DNA of 64,000 bases from Fibrella aestuarina BUZ 2 (lineage in GTDB: Bacteria > Bacteroidota > Bacteroidia > Cytophagales > Spirosomataceae): the NCBI RefSeq assembly GCF_000331105.1, contig NC_020054.1, positions 5,831,815-5,895,814 of the forward strand, in the 5' to 3' direction. The notes beneath the pieces are model-generated. The model was not told the origin of the DNA. It ran no database searches and saw only the letters and a program-made list of their open reading frames with translations. This document shows, one piece after another, positions 33,832-42,142 of the stretch. The number at the start of each line of letters is the position of its first letter. Within the stretch, counting starts at the first letter, position 1. A program made the translations under genes and the position numbers.

Positions 33832-35117
33832 TCGCGCAACGCATCCAACGCGAACTAGCGTCTCAAAAAGGGCTGGTCCTGGCAGACCAGGTCGTTGTTA
33901 GCGGCTCGGCCTTCCTGACCAACCTATTGCTGGCCCGGGCGCTGGGCGCCGTAGCCTACGGCCAGTTTTCGGCGGTGGTGCTGTGCCAGTTGTTTCTGCT
34001 GTCGGTGCAACAGGCGGTGGGCAGCGGCATCTACCCCATCGTTTGGGCTAACCTCGCCCCGCCCCTTCGCAAACGCTACACCGACGGGCTGCTCTACGCC
34101 CAACTGGGCTGGCTGCTTGGGCTGGCCGGGCTGGGTACGTTGGCGACGCAACTGCCCTTCTTTCTTACCGGCTACGAGACGGGCCTGCTGGTGGCCGCGG
34201 GCATCGGCACGGGCCTTTACCTGTTGCAGGATTTTTTGCGGAAATTGCTGCTGACCCAGCAACGGGCCGGGCGGGCGCTGTTGCTGGACGGCCTCACGAA
34301 TGCCGGGCAACTGCTGTTGCTGGGGGGAAGCCACTGGCTGGGTACGTTGTCGCTGCTATCGGCGCTCTGGATCGTGGGCCTCACGTTTCTGCCTTCCGTG
34401 GCGCTGGGGCTGGTGGGGCTACGGCCCGGCCGGTTTCGGGTAGCGTCGCTCACGCTGGTGGGGCAACACCACCGGCAGCAGGGCGGCTGGATGCTCCTCT
34501 CGGCGCTCACGCAGTGGCTGGCGGGCAACTTCTTCGTGCTGGCGGCGGGCTGGTGGCTGGGCGCGGCGGCCCTGGGCGCGCTGCGGCTGGCGCAGTACAT
34601 CTTCGGGCTGCTCAACGTGCTGTTGCAGGCGCTGGAAAGCTACGTGCTGCCCCGGGCCGCCCAACTGGCGCCGACGCCCGACGCCCTGATCACGTACCTG
34701 CGGCGGGTGCTGCTCAAAAGCCTGCTTGGGTTTGGGCCGATCCTGCTGCTGCTCACGATCGGGGCCGAGCCGCTGCTCACCTTCGCGGGCGGGGCCGACT
34801 ACCGGGCCTTTGCCTACGTCATGTACGGACTCACGGCGGTCTATGTGCTGGTCGTCAGCAGCTACCCCATCCGGCTGCTGCTGCGGGTCCGGCAACTCAA
34901 CCGGCACTATTTCGTCGGTTACGCGCTGGCGACCCTCGGCAGCCTTAGCACCGCCTCCTGGCTCATCGGAAACTACGGACTCGCGGGCGTGCTGGCGGGG
35001 CTGTTTCTCACGCAAGTCATCCTGCTGGCCTACTGGCTGCTGGTCTTACAACACAACGGTTTATCTCCATGGAAATCATTCACCTTATTCTCGGCAAGGC
35101 CAATCCGGCCCGAATGA
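33828..35117 (+). CDS. Wzx-like polysaccharide flippase (MATE/MOP fold)
   Basis: A 429-residue integral membrane protein with about 12 hydrophobic helices. The amphipathic start (LVLADQVVVSGSAFLTNLLLARALGAVAYGQFSAVVL) is typical of O-antigen/capsule flippases of the MOP superfamily. It would move the lipid-linked repeat unit across the inner membrane. It is coupled to the Wzc-like gene (ATGA) and overlaps the next glycosyltransferase gene by 49 bases. Confidence 0.82.
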   Translation: MIAQRIQRELASQKGLVLADQVVVSGSAFLTNLLLARALGAVAYGQFSAVVLCQLFLLSVQQAVGSGIYPIVWANLAPPLRKRYTDGLLYAQLGWLLGLAGLGTLATQLPFFLTGYETGLLVAAGIGTGLYLLQDFLRKLLLTQQRAGRALLLDGLTNAGQLLLLGGSHWLGTLSLLSALWIVGLTFLPSVALGLVGLRPGRFRVASLTLVGQHHRQQGGWMLLSALTQWLAGNFFVLAAGWWLGAAALGALRLAQYIFGLLNVLLQALESYVLPRAAQLAPTPDALITYLRRVLLKSLLGFGPILLLLTIGAEPLLTFAGGADYRAFAYVMYGLTAVYVLVVSSYPIRLLLRVRQLNRHYFVGYALATLGSLSTASWLIGNYGLAGVLAGLFLTQVILLAYWLLVLQHNGLSPWKSFTLFSARPIRPE

Positions 35118-36190
35118 ACGGGGTCAACAAAGTCGTGCATGAGCTGGCTACGCAACAGCAGCAGGCTGGCTTTGCCGTTGAAGTCTGGGGCTTCTCGGCC
35201 AACCCCGTCCACGACTACCCCGAACGTACCTACACCACGCGCCTGTTCAACGCCAGCCGAAATCCGTTCGGGATTGACACCGCCTGGAAGCGAGCCATTC
35301 GGCACCATAAACCCACCGTGGTGCAGTTGCACGGCGGCTTTGTGCCCCGGTTCTACGCCGCCGCGCGGTTCCTGCAACAGGAGCAGATTCCGTACCTGAT
35401 TACGCCCCACGGCAACTACAACTGGCACGCTCTGCAACGGAGCCGCCTGCGCAAACGGCTTTACTTTTCCCTCTTCGAACGCCCGCTGCTGCTGGGTGCC
35501 AGTGCCATTCACGCGCTGGGGCAAAGCGAAATCGACGGGCTGCAACGCATTTTTCCAAACCAGAAATCGGTGCTGATTCCCTACGGTTTTTCGGCCACTA
35601 CGCCCCCCATCCCGCGCGTGTCGTCCGATTTCGTCGTGGGCTTCTGCGGACGGCTGGATAGCGACCACAAAGGGCTCGACCGGCTGCTCGATGGCTTTGC
35701 ACAGTTTCGCCAGACAGCCCCCAATGCCCGACTGTGGCTGCTGGGCGACGGCCCTCACCGCGCCCAACTCACCAGTCAGGCCAATGCGCTCGGGCTGGGC
35801 GAGGCAGTCACGTTCTGGGGCAGTCAGTTTGGCGATGATAAGCTGCGCCTGCTCCAGCAGTGTAGTGTGTTTGTGCACGCCTCGCGCTACGAAGGTTTGC
35901 CGGTCGCGGTGCTCGAAGCCGCTTCGCTGGGCATTCCCTGCCTGATCTCGGAGGCCACCAACGTGGGCGATGCCGTCCGGTCGTTTGGGGCGGGGTGCGT
36001 GGTGAAGCAGGGCACCGCGGATGAGGTGGCCGACGGCCTCGCGCGCCTCTACCAGCAGTGGCAGACCGACGGGCTCACGAGCCTGCAGCAAAACGCCCGG
36101 CGGATGGTCGACGATGCCTTCAACTGGCCCCGTCAGCTCGACCTGTTCGACCAGTTGTACCGGCTCATTAGCCATCGCCCACTCGCCTAA
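35069..36190 (+). CDS. GT4-family glycosyltransferase
   Basis: A 373-residue GT-B enzyme. The N-domain starts EIIHLILGKANPARMNGVNKVVHELA (donor glycine region), with ITPHGNYNWHAL in the middle. The C-domain reads VGFCGRLDSDHKGLDRLLDGF, WLLGDGPHRAQL and HASRYEGLPVAVLEAASLGIPCLIS; the last carries the E-x7-E retaining GT4 motif. It adds one sugar to the lipid-linked repeat unit on the cytoplasmic face. The start overlaps the flippase gene in another frame. Confidence 0.88.
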   Translation: MEIIHLILGKANPARMNGVNKVVHELATQQQQAGFAVEVWGFSANPVHDYPERTYTTRLFNASRNPFGIDTAWKRAIRHHKPTVVQLHGGFVPRFYAAARFLQQEQIPYLITPHGNYNWHALQRSRLRKRLYFSLFERPLLLGASAIHALGQSEIDGLQRIFPNQKSVLIPYGFSATTPPIPRVSSDFVVGFCGRLDSDHKGLDRLLDGFAQFRQTAPNARLWLLGDGPHRAQLTSQANALGLGEAVTFWGSQFGDDKLRLLQQCSVFVHASRYEGLPVAVLEAASLGIPCLISEATNVGDAVRSFGAGCVVKQGTADEVADGLARLYQQWQTDGLTSLQQNARRMVDDAFNWPRQLDLFDQLYRLISHRPLA

Positions 36191-36205
36191 TCTCCCCCAA
36201 CCCCC

Positions 36206-37513
36206 ATGACCCTCCAACGCACCACCGAGGTCGACCATAGCCGTTTTTTGCGGATGGTCAGTTTCTGGCTCACCGTCATTCTGTTCATCAAACTGGGCGG
36301 CTTCTTTACGTGGAGCAACAACATCGCCATCACGCGGGTCATCAAAGTGATCAGCCGGATCGCCATGACGAGTTCCATCTGGTGGTTGTATCGGGTCATC
36401 ATTAAACGCGGGGCGGTGGCGTCGTTTGGCTGGCAGCATAGCCTCTCGCCGCTGCTGTATTCGGCCTACCTGCTGCTTGGTTTCGTCTCCATCACCTGGT
36501 CCACCGACCCCGGCTATTCGGGGCTGCAATGGTTCATGGATTTCGAGGGGCTGGTGTTCTGCTATTACTTCATCGCCTGCTTTATCCTGCTCGACCATTT
36601 CTTTGCGGGGAGCATGGTGAAGATGTATCAGGTGGTCGGCAACGCCGTCATGATGATGATCTCCATCTTCCTGGTCGGCATGTACGTCGATCCCGACACC
36701 TTTTACCGGCTTACCCACGGTGGCGAAGAGGCCCGGCTCGGCGGGTTCATCATGAACCCCAATGAGCTCGGCATGCTCTGCGCGGTGGGCGTCTCCTGCT
36801 TCATCTTCAACTTCTACCGGCAGCACCGCGTCGTCTGGACGATCGTCAAGATCGGGTTGCTGATGTGGGCGATCGTCCTGACCGGCTCGCGCTCGTCGAC
36901 CATCGGCTGTCTGCTGATCGCCTTTTTCCACATTCGGCAGTCGTCCAACACCCGCCTCAAGCTGATGATGTATGCCGGGGCCGTGCTGGCGGTGCCGGTA
37001 GCCGTGGAAAAGCTGCTGATCAAGGAAAACGGCGGTGGCCTCGACGAGGTGATGAGCATGACCGGCCGTCTGCCGTTCTGGACGGCGCTGATTACCGAAG
37101 GCCTCCCCCGGGCGCCTTTCTTCGGCTTCGGGTTTATGCGCATTGCCAAAACCGATTATTTCCAGGGCGAGCACGTATTCACCTACGCCGCCAAAATGAC
37201 GCACAACACTTTCATTCAGGTGCTCATGAACCTGGGGTTTGTGGGCTTTACCATCGTCTTTTTCCAACTGCTGTTCACGATCCGGGGCTTTTTGCAGGTG
37301 GCCGAGCGCGAAAAGAGCCTTATCTGCGTGGGTATTCTCATTCCCATCATGATCAACTCCTTTACCGAGTTTGGCATTTTTGGCGAAACCAACTACGGCA
37401 TCCTGTTCTATCAGCTCCTGATTTTTTACATCAGCCTGTCGGTCAATCCCCGCCTTACGCCCGGCGAACGGCTATACCTGCGCCGTCGTCGGCCCGAGTT
37501 GGTGGGTGCCTGA
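36206..37513 (+). CDS. O-antigen ligase/polymerase family protein (Wzy-like)
   Basis: A 435-residue membrane protein with about 10-12 hydrophobic helices. It has the family's central segment GGFIMNPNELGMLCAVGVSCF and LTGSRSSTIGCLL, then a large periplasmic loop (residues ~270-330) containing FGFGFMRIAKTDYF and MTHNTFIQVLMNLG. The N-x-F/H-N pattern is typical of Wzy_C polymerases/ligases. Within this operon a Wzy polymerase is the likelier role. It is the last gene of the first unit; UAS B of the second unit begins 11 bases after its stop. Confidence 0.83.
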   Translation: MTLQRTTEVDHSRFLRMVSFWLTVILFIKLGGFFTWSNNIAITRVIKVISRIAMTSSIWWLYRVIIKRGAVASFGWQHSLSPLLYSAYLLLGFVSITWSTDPGYSGLQWFMDFEGLVFCYYFIACFILLDHFFAGSMVKMYQVVGNAVMMMISIFLVGMYVDPDTFYRLTHGGEEARLGGFIMNPNELGMLCAVGVSCFIFNFYRQHRVVWTIVKIGLLMWAIVLTGSRSSTIGCLLIAFFHIRQSSNTRLKLMMYAGAVLAVPVAVEKLLIKENGGGLDEVMSMTGRLPFWTALITEGLPRAPFFGFGFMRIAKTDYFQGEHVFTYAAKMTHNTFIQVLMNLGFVGFTIVFFQLLFTIRGFLQVAEREKSLICVGILIPIMINSFTEFGIFGETNYGILFYQLLIFYISLSVNPRLTPGERLYLRRRRPELVGA

Positions 37514-37523
37514 CCGACCCTCT

Positions 37524-37558
37524 TTCCAGATTTTGGAATGGCTTTCCTGTCTTCGGAA
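37524..37558. promoter_or_regulatory. Tandem activator sites (UAS B) for the second polysaccharide unit
   Basis: Site 1 ttcca-gattt-tggaa (37524-37538) is perfect. Site 2 ttcct-gtctt-cggaa (37544-37558) is diverged at the innermost pair. The 20-bp register and the linker tggct match UAS A, giving the shared core TGGAAyGGyTTTCC. Confidence 0.72.
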
Positions 37559-37611
37559 CGTACCAATCACGCCAGGGCCTCAATCCGCTTAATTACGCCT
37601 TTTTGGGCAAC

Positions 37612-37627
37612 TGGCACAGAACTGGCA
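37612..37627 (+). promoter_or_regulatory. Sigma-54 type promoter
   Basis: tggcacagaactggca: the -24 GG and -12 GC are at the correct 10-base separation (consensus TGGCACG-N4-TTGCA). It lies 53 bases beyond UAS B. The predicted transcription start is close to base 37638, only about 2 bases before the ATG at 37640. Confidence 0.68.
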
Positions 37628-37639
37628 GAAGGCGCTGGC

Positions 37640-40060
37640 ATGAGAACCCACCGCTACGCTGCCGATAGTCGGCTGATCAAAGCCGGCCTGAGAACCATCG
37701 GGTTGCCGTTGGCCTTTGCCCCCTCGGCCACCTACGATCAGCCCCTGCCCTGCCACCTGTACCGCAACCCGGACGGGAGCATCCGCTGGTTGTGGCCCAG
37801 CCACGCTACCCAGCCCGATTTCCTGCGTTTCTACCACCGCAGCAGCTGGCGCGCCCGGCTGTTTGTCTGGGTAGTCCAGTGGTTGTTCCGTTTGAAACTG
37901 GGCCGCTGGGTCGCGCACGACACACTGACGATGTACACCACCGAAGCGGGAACGGCTCTGCTGCAACACACCCGCGTCAGCCGCTGGGCGCTGTTCACGG
38001 GCACCGTCGGCCCCAATCGCAAGCTGGCTATCTGGTTCGATTCGTTTCGCGGGAAAAGCTGTTTCCTCAAAATCGCCCTGGCCGAACCCGCCATTCAGAC
38101 GGTCCGCCGCGAAGCGCTGGCCTTGCAACAGCTACAGGCGCAGCCCTTCAGACTAGTCGACGTACCGGCCGTATTCGCCCATGGCCGGGGGATAGTATTG
38201 CAGGAAGACCTGGGCACGACCGAGATTCGGCCCGTCAACCAGTTGACCGATCTACCCACCGGGGTGATGCGGGAACTGGCCCGCCGGAACTGGCACCGGC
38301 AACCGCTGCGGCAGGCCGCCTTCTGGCAGCAGGCCCAGCAAACCCTGGCCGACCTGCGCGCCACCAACGACCCGCGCCTGCCGGTAACCCTGCTCGACAA
38401 GGCAGACCAGTTGATGCAACACCTCGACGGTCAGCCGTCGGTAGCGCTGGCGGCGGCCCATGGTGATTTTACGCCCTGGAACCTGTTGCTTCGCCATAAC
38501 CGGCTGTGCGTGATCGACTGGGAATTGCAACACGACGCGCTACCGGGCCTTTACGACCTGTTTCACTTCATCTACCAGTCGCATATCCTGATCGGCAACC
38601 GGGGCTACCAGGCCATCCGGCAAACAATCGAGCGCACGCTGAATGAACCGGAATGGCAGCTTTTCTGCCAACAACAGGCCGTTGACCCGGACCTGGCCGA
38701 ACTGCTCTACCTGGTCCACACGCTCACCTACTACCTTTCAATCTACAACCGGCAACCCAACTGGCACCGGCAGATTCACTGGCTACTCGCCACCTGGAAC
38801 GACGCCCTCACACACTGGCTTCACCGGCGGCAGGTAGCCACCGACCGCCAGCTGCTGCTGGCTGATCTGGCGTTCTGGCTGCACGACCGCCCCCACGCCG
38901 CGCTCAAACTTCAGTGCGATCGGCTGGCCAACCTGCCCGACTCGTCGGATCTGGACCTGTGTCTGCCCCGCCCGGTCGCCGCCCAGCTCACCGCCTACCT
39001 GCGGCAACACCCGCTGGCGCATCACCTCGTGGCCGAGTCACGCACCTTCATGAACCAGCTGCATCTGTTTGGCGCCGATGGCTCCTGCCTGCACGTCGAC
39101 CTGATCTGGCAATTCAAGCGCAAACAGCTCGATTTCATGCCCGCCGAACCCGTTTGGCAGGAAGCCACGCGGGCGAGCCACGGCCTGAACGTACCCAGCC
39201 TGCTGCACACGCAGACCTACCTCCGCCTGTTCTACGGCCTCAACAACGCCCCCCTGCCCGACCGCTACCGCCCCCTGTTTTCAACCCAGCCCGACAACGT
39301 ACCCAGCCCGGCCGAACTGACGCGCGCCGTGCAGCAACGCCCTGCCAACCAGGGCTGCCGGGGCCTGCGCAACCGGCTGGCCTACGGCTGGGATACGCTC
39401 CGCTCCTTTGCCTTCCGGCGCGGCCTGATCGTTACGTTTAGCGGGGTCGACGGCGCAGGTAAATCAACAGTCATCGAGCAAACCCGCCACCAGATTGAGA
39501 AACGGCTGCGGCAACGGGTGGTGGTGCTGCGTCACCGCCCCTCGCTCCTGCCCATCCTGAGCGCCTGGCAGTACGGTAAAGCACAGGCCGAACAGCGGGC
39601 CGCCAGCACCCTGCCGCGGCAGGGCACCAACCAGAGCAGCCTCTCATCATTGCTACGCTTCGCCTACTACTACACCGACTATTTATTGGGGCAGTTTTAC
39701 GTGCAGGTCAAGTACGTCTGGCGGGGGTACATCGTGCTCTACGACCGCTATTATTTCGACTTTATCAACGACGGCCGCCGCAGCAACATCAACCTGCCGA
39801 CGGGGCTGGTGACGAGCCTGTACGGGCTGCTGCTGAAACCCCGGCTTAACGTGTTTCTGTATGCGCCCGCCGACGATATCCTGCGCCGCAAACAGGAACT
39901 CGACGCCGCTACCATCACCGAACTGACGGGGCAATACCTGCGGCTGTTTGAACGACTCCAGAAACGCTATCCGTCGTCGGAGTACCTACCGGTGCTCAAC
40001 CAGCACCTGCCCCGCACTCTGAGTCAGATTTTCGACCGCATCCAGACCTATTCCCTATGA
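37640..40060 (+). CDS. Three-domain protein: APH-like kinase, nucleotidyltransferase-like and thymidylate-kinase-like P-loop domains
   Basis: An 806-residue cytoplasmic protein. Residues ~100-400 form an aminoglycoside/choline-kinase-like fold: catalytic AAHGDFTPWNLLL (His274) and metal-binding IDWE (Asp293). Residues ~410-560 look like a nucleotidyltransferase fold: SSDLDLCLP with Asp437/Asp439 and a third acidic residue in HVDLIWQF (about Asp487). Residues ~595-806 are a thymidylate-kinase-like P-loop domain: VTFSGVDGAGKSTVI, then VLYDRYYFDFI and the lid region ILRRKQELD. All three active-site motifs look intact. It opens the second polysaccharide unit and is coupled to the acyltransferase gene (ATGA). 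Substrates are unknown; phosphoryl modification of a sugar or lipid intermediate is a guess. The start at 37640 is nearly leaderless if the promoter is right. Confidence 0.75.
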   Translation: MRTHRYAADSRLIKAGLRTIGLPLAFAPSATYDQPLPCHLYRNPDGSIRWLWPSHATQPDFLRFYHRSSWRARLFVWVVQWLFRLKLGRWVAHDTLTMYTTEAGTALLQHTRVSRWALFTGTVGPNRKLAIWFDSFRGKSCFLKIALAEPAIQTVRREALALQQLQAQPFRLVDVPAVFAHGRGIVLQEDLGTTEIRPVNQLTDLPTGVMRELARRNWHRQPLRQAAFWQQAQQTLADLRATNDPRLPVTLLDKADQLMQHLDGQPSVALAAAHGDFTPWNLLLRHNRLCVIDWELQHDALPGLYDLFHFIYQSHILIGNRGYQAIRQTIERTLNEPEWQLFCQQQAVDPDLAELLYLVHTLTYYLSIYNRQPNWHRQIHWLLATWNDALTHWLHRRQVATDRQLLLADLAFWLHDRPHAALKLQCDRLANLPDSSDLDLCLPRPVAAQLTAYLRQHPLAHHLVAESRTFMNQLHLFGADGSCLHVDLIWQFKRKQLDFMPAEPVWQEATRASHGLNVPSLLHTQTYLRLFYGLNNAPLPDRYRPLFSTQPDNVPSPAELTRAVQQRPANQGCRGLRNRLAYGWDTLRSFAFRRGLIVTFSGVDGAGKSTVIEQTRHQIEKRLRQRVVVLRHRPSLLPILSAWQYGKAQAEQRAASTLPRQGTNQSSLSSLLRFAYYYTDYLLGQFYVQVKYVWRGYIVLYDRYYFDFINDGRRSNINLPTGLVTSLYGLLLKPRLNVFLYAPADDILRRKQELDAATITELTGQYLRLFERLQKRYPSSEYLPVLNQHLPRTLSQIFDRIQTYSL

Positions 40061-40833
40061 AAGCCCTGCTCGAACGAATCATCCGGCTGCGTAACCCGCA
40101 GTTTCGGCTCGCCCCGGCGCTGAGTGAGTACCTCCTCTGGGCCTTTGGCTGGCAGCAGGGGCTGGCGTTGCTGCGGGGTAGCCGGGTGCTGCTGCACGGG
40201 CGCAACCCCAAAGCGATGCTGCGGGGCCGGGGCGTCCGGTTCTTCAACCTGCCACAGATCCGCTGGGGTCGTTTTCTGAAGCTGGGCGACTACGTCTATT
40301 GTTCGGCGATCAGCACGGGCGGCATTCAGTTGGGTGATCACGTCAGCCTGGGTGCCTTCAGCCGCCTGGTCGTCTCCACTACCCTCGACAACCCCGGCCA
40401 GTTCATCCATCTGGGCGACCGCGTGGGCATTGGGGAGTTTGCCTACCTGGGTGGTGCGGGCGGGCTCGTCATCGGCGACGACTGCATCATCGGGCAGTAT
40501 TTCAGTTGCCACCCTGAAAACCACCAGTTTGCCGATCCCGACGTACCCATCCGCCTCCAGGGCGTTGAGCGGCAACCCATCGTGATTGGGGCCAATTGCT
40601 GGATTGGCAGCAAGGTTACCGTGCTCAGCGGGGTCACCATCGGTGCGGGCAGCGTCGTGGCCGCCGGGGCCGTCGTCACCCAAAGCTTTCCACCTAACAG
40701 CCTGATCGGCGGCGTACCGGCCCGGCTGCTGCGCCCACGCACCCACGTACCCACCGACTCTGTCCGTATGGACGTACCCAGTACGGACGTACCCAGTATG
40801 AACGTACCTGACTCACTGTATGCCAACGGATAA
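40057..40833 (+). CDS. Left-handed beta-helix acyltransferase (WcaF/hexapeptide type)
   Basis: A 258-residue hexapeptide-repeat transferase. Turns of the left-handed helix are visible from IQLGDHVSLGAFSRLVV through IHLGDRVGIGEFAYLG, LVIGDDCIIGQYFSCHPENH (catalytic His region), IVIGANCWIGSKVTVLSGVTIGAGSVVAAGAVV and the closing FPPNSLIGGVPARLLR. It probably acetylates a sugar of the repeat unit. The last ~25 residues are an irregular VPT/DVPS tail encoded by a short repeat. The gene overlaps both neighbours. Confidence 0.88.
   Translation: MKALLERIIRLRNPQFRLAPALSEYLLWAFGWQQGLALLRGSRVLLHGRNPKAMLRGRGVRFFNLPQIRWGRFLKLGDYVYCSAISTGGIQLGDHVSLGAFSRLVVSTTLDNPGQFIHLGDRVGIGEFAYLGGAGGLVIGDDCIIGQYFSCHPENHQFADPDVPIRLQGVERQPIVIGANCWIGSKVTVLSGVTIGAGSVVAAGAVVTQSFPPNSLIGGVPARLLRPRTHVPTDSVRMDVPSTDVPSMNVPDSLYANG
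40762..40809. repeat. Short tandem repeat with gacgtaccc units at the 3' end of the acyltransferase gene
   Basis: Two units of about 16 bases (gtacggacgtacccagta type) plus flanking cacgtaccc and aacgtacct copies. They encode DVPSTDVPSMNVP. The units resemble the dispersed GGTACGTT octamer in complement, with A to G at one position, so the tail may have grown from that motif. Confidence 0.55.
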
Positions 40834-42142
40834 CCTACCCACCGTGCTGGTTACCACCTACGCCGTCAACCCCTACAAGGGGTCGGAAGACGGTATGGGC
40901 TGGCACTTTATCCTGCAAATTGCCCGTTACCAGCGGGTCATTGCCGTCACGCGGGCCAACAACCAGCCCGCCATCGAGCGCTATTGGGACGAGCACCCCG
41001 ACCTGGACCCACTCCGGCAACGGATACAGTTCCTGTATTTCGACTGGCCCGCCTGGCTGCGTTTCTGGAAGAAGGGGCCGCTGCTGTCTATGATCTATTA
41101 CTACGGCTGGCAGCTGAGCCTCGCCCTCTGGCTGCGGCGCAAAAAGCTCCCCGTCGACCTGGTGCATAACGTCAATTTCCACAACGACTGGACGCCCACG
41201 TTTCTGTGGCTGCTGGGTAAACCGCTCATCTGGGGGCCGGTTGGGCATCATCCGCCCGTTCCCACGGCCGAACTACGTACCCACGGCCGCAAAGCCTGGC
41301 TGCAAGACCGGCTGCTCTGGACGATGAAACGCGCCTTCTGGACGTTCGACCCGTGGCTGCGCCTGAGCAAGCGCCGCGCCGCCCACGTGCTCTGCATGAA
41401 CGAGGCGGCGGCAACAGCCCTGCAACTGCCCGCTCACCGCTATAGCATCGTGCCGTCGGTGGCGTCACCGCCCGTTGGCCCGGCACCAGTAGCGACCGAC
41501 CTCTTCCGGGTGTTATCGGTGGGGCGGTTTGTGGCCCTGAAAGGCTTCACCACCACCGTGCGGGCGTTTGCTCAGTTTTATCACCAGCTTACCCCCTCCG
41601 AGCAACTGCGCACCCGCCTCACGCTCGTGGGCAGTGGGCCCGCCGAACCGCTAATCCGGCGGTTGATCGCGCAGGAACGGATCGGGCACTGCACCGACCT
41701 CATCAACTGGTTGCCCAAAGACGAGGTAGCCGCCTGCTACCGCTCAGCGTCGGTGTTTCTGTTTCCGTCGCACGAAGGGGCGGGTATGGTGGTGGCCGAG
41801 GCCATGAGCTACGGCCTACCCGTTGTTTGCTGGGCCAACGAAGGCCCCGGTCGCTTTGTACACCCCGATTCGTCGCTGCGCGTACCCGATCATGACCTGG
41901 CCGCTGGTGCCGCCCAGATGGCCAGCCACCTGAGCGCGCTGTTGCGGCAACCCACCCATTACCAGCACGAACGCAGGCTGGCGCTGCATCGCTTCGAAAC
42001 GGCCTTCGACTGGTCGGTACGGGGCGAGCAACTACATCAGATTTACCAAACTGTTTTATCCATAAACCCTTGCGTTACGCCACCGGTGCATGAAGACCAA
42101 TCGTATCGTTGCCATCCACTTATTGAACGACTGGAGCGGTAG
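40820..42142 (+). CDS. GT4-family glycosyltransferase
   Basis: A 440-residue GT-B enzyme. The N-terminal VLVTTYAVNPYKGSEDGMGWHF is a distinctive start shared with several capsule GT4 enzymes. The middle holds LIWGPVGHHPP. The donor domain reads FRVLSVGRFVALKGFTTTVRAF, LTLVGSGPAEPLI, INWLPKDEVAACYRSASVFLFPSHEGAGMVVAEAMSYGLPVV, with the E-x7-E-like motif partly altered. It overlaps the acyltransferase gene by 14 bases and the next GT by 53 bases. Confidence 0.87.
   Translation: MPTDNLPTVLVTTYAVNPYKGSEDGMGWHFILQIARYQRVIAVTRANNQPAIERYWDEHPDLDPLRQRIQFLYFDWPAWLRFWKKGPLLSMIYYYGWQLSLALWLRRKKLPVDLVHNVNFHNDWTPTFLWLLGKPLIWGPVGHHPPVPTAELRTHGRKAWLQDRLLWTMKRAFWTFDPWLRLSKRRAAHVLCMNEAAATALQLPAHRYSIVPSVASPPVGPAPVATDLFRVLSVGRFVALKGFTTTVRAFAQFYHQLTPSEQLRTRLTLVGSGPAEPLIRRLIAQERIGHCTDLINWLPKDEVAACYRSASVFLFPSHEGAGMVVAEAMSYGLPVVCWANEGPGRFVHPDSSLRVPDHDLAAGAAQMASHLSALLRQPTHYQHERRLALHRFETAFDWSVRGEQLHQIYQTVLSINPCVTPPVHEDQSYRCHPLIERLER

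Noticed and set aside
35030..37267. 745-residue open frame antisense to the GT and polymerase genes
   Set aside because: It spans two well-supported plus-strand genes and has no signal, motif or ribosome-binding site.
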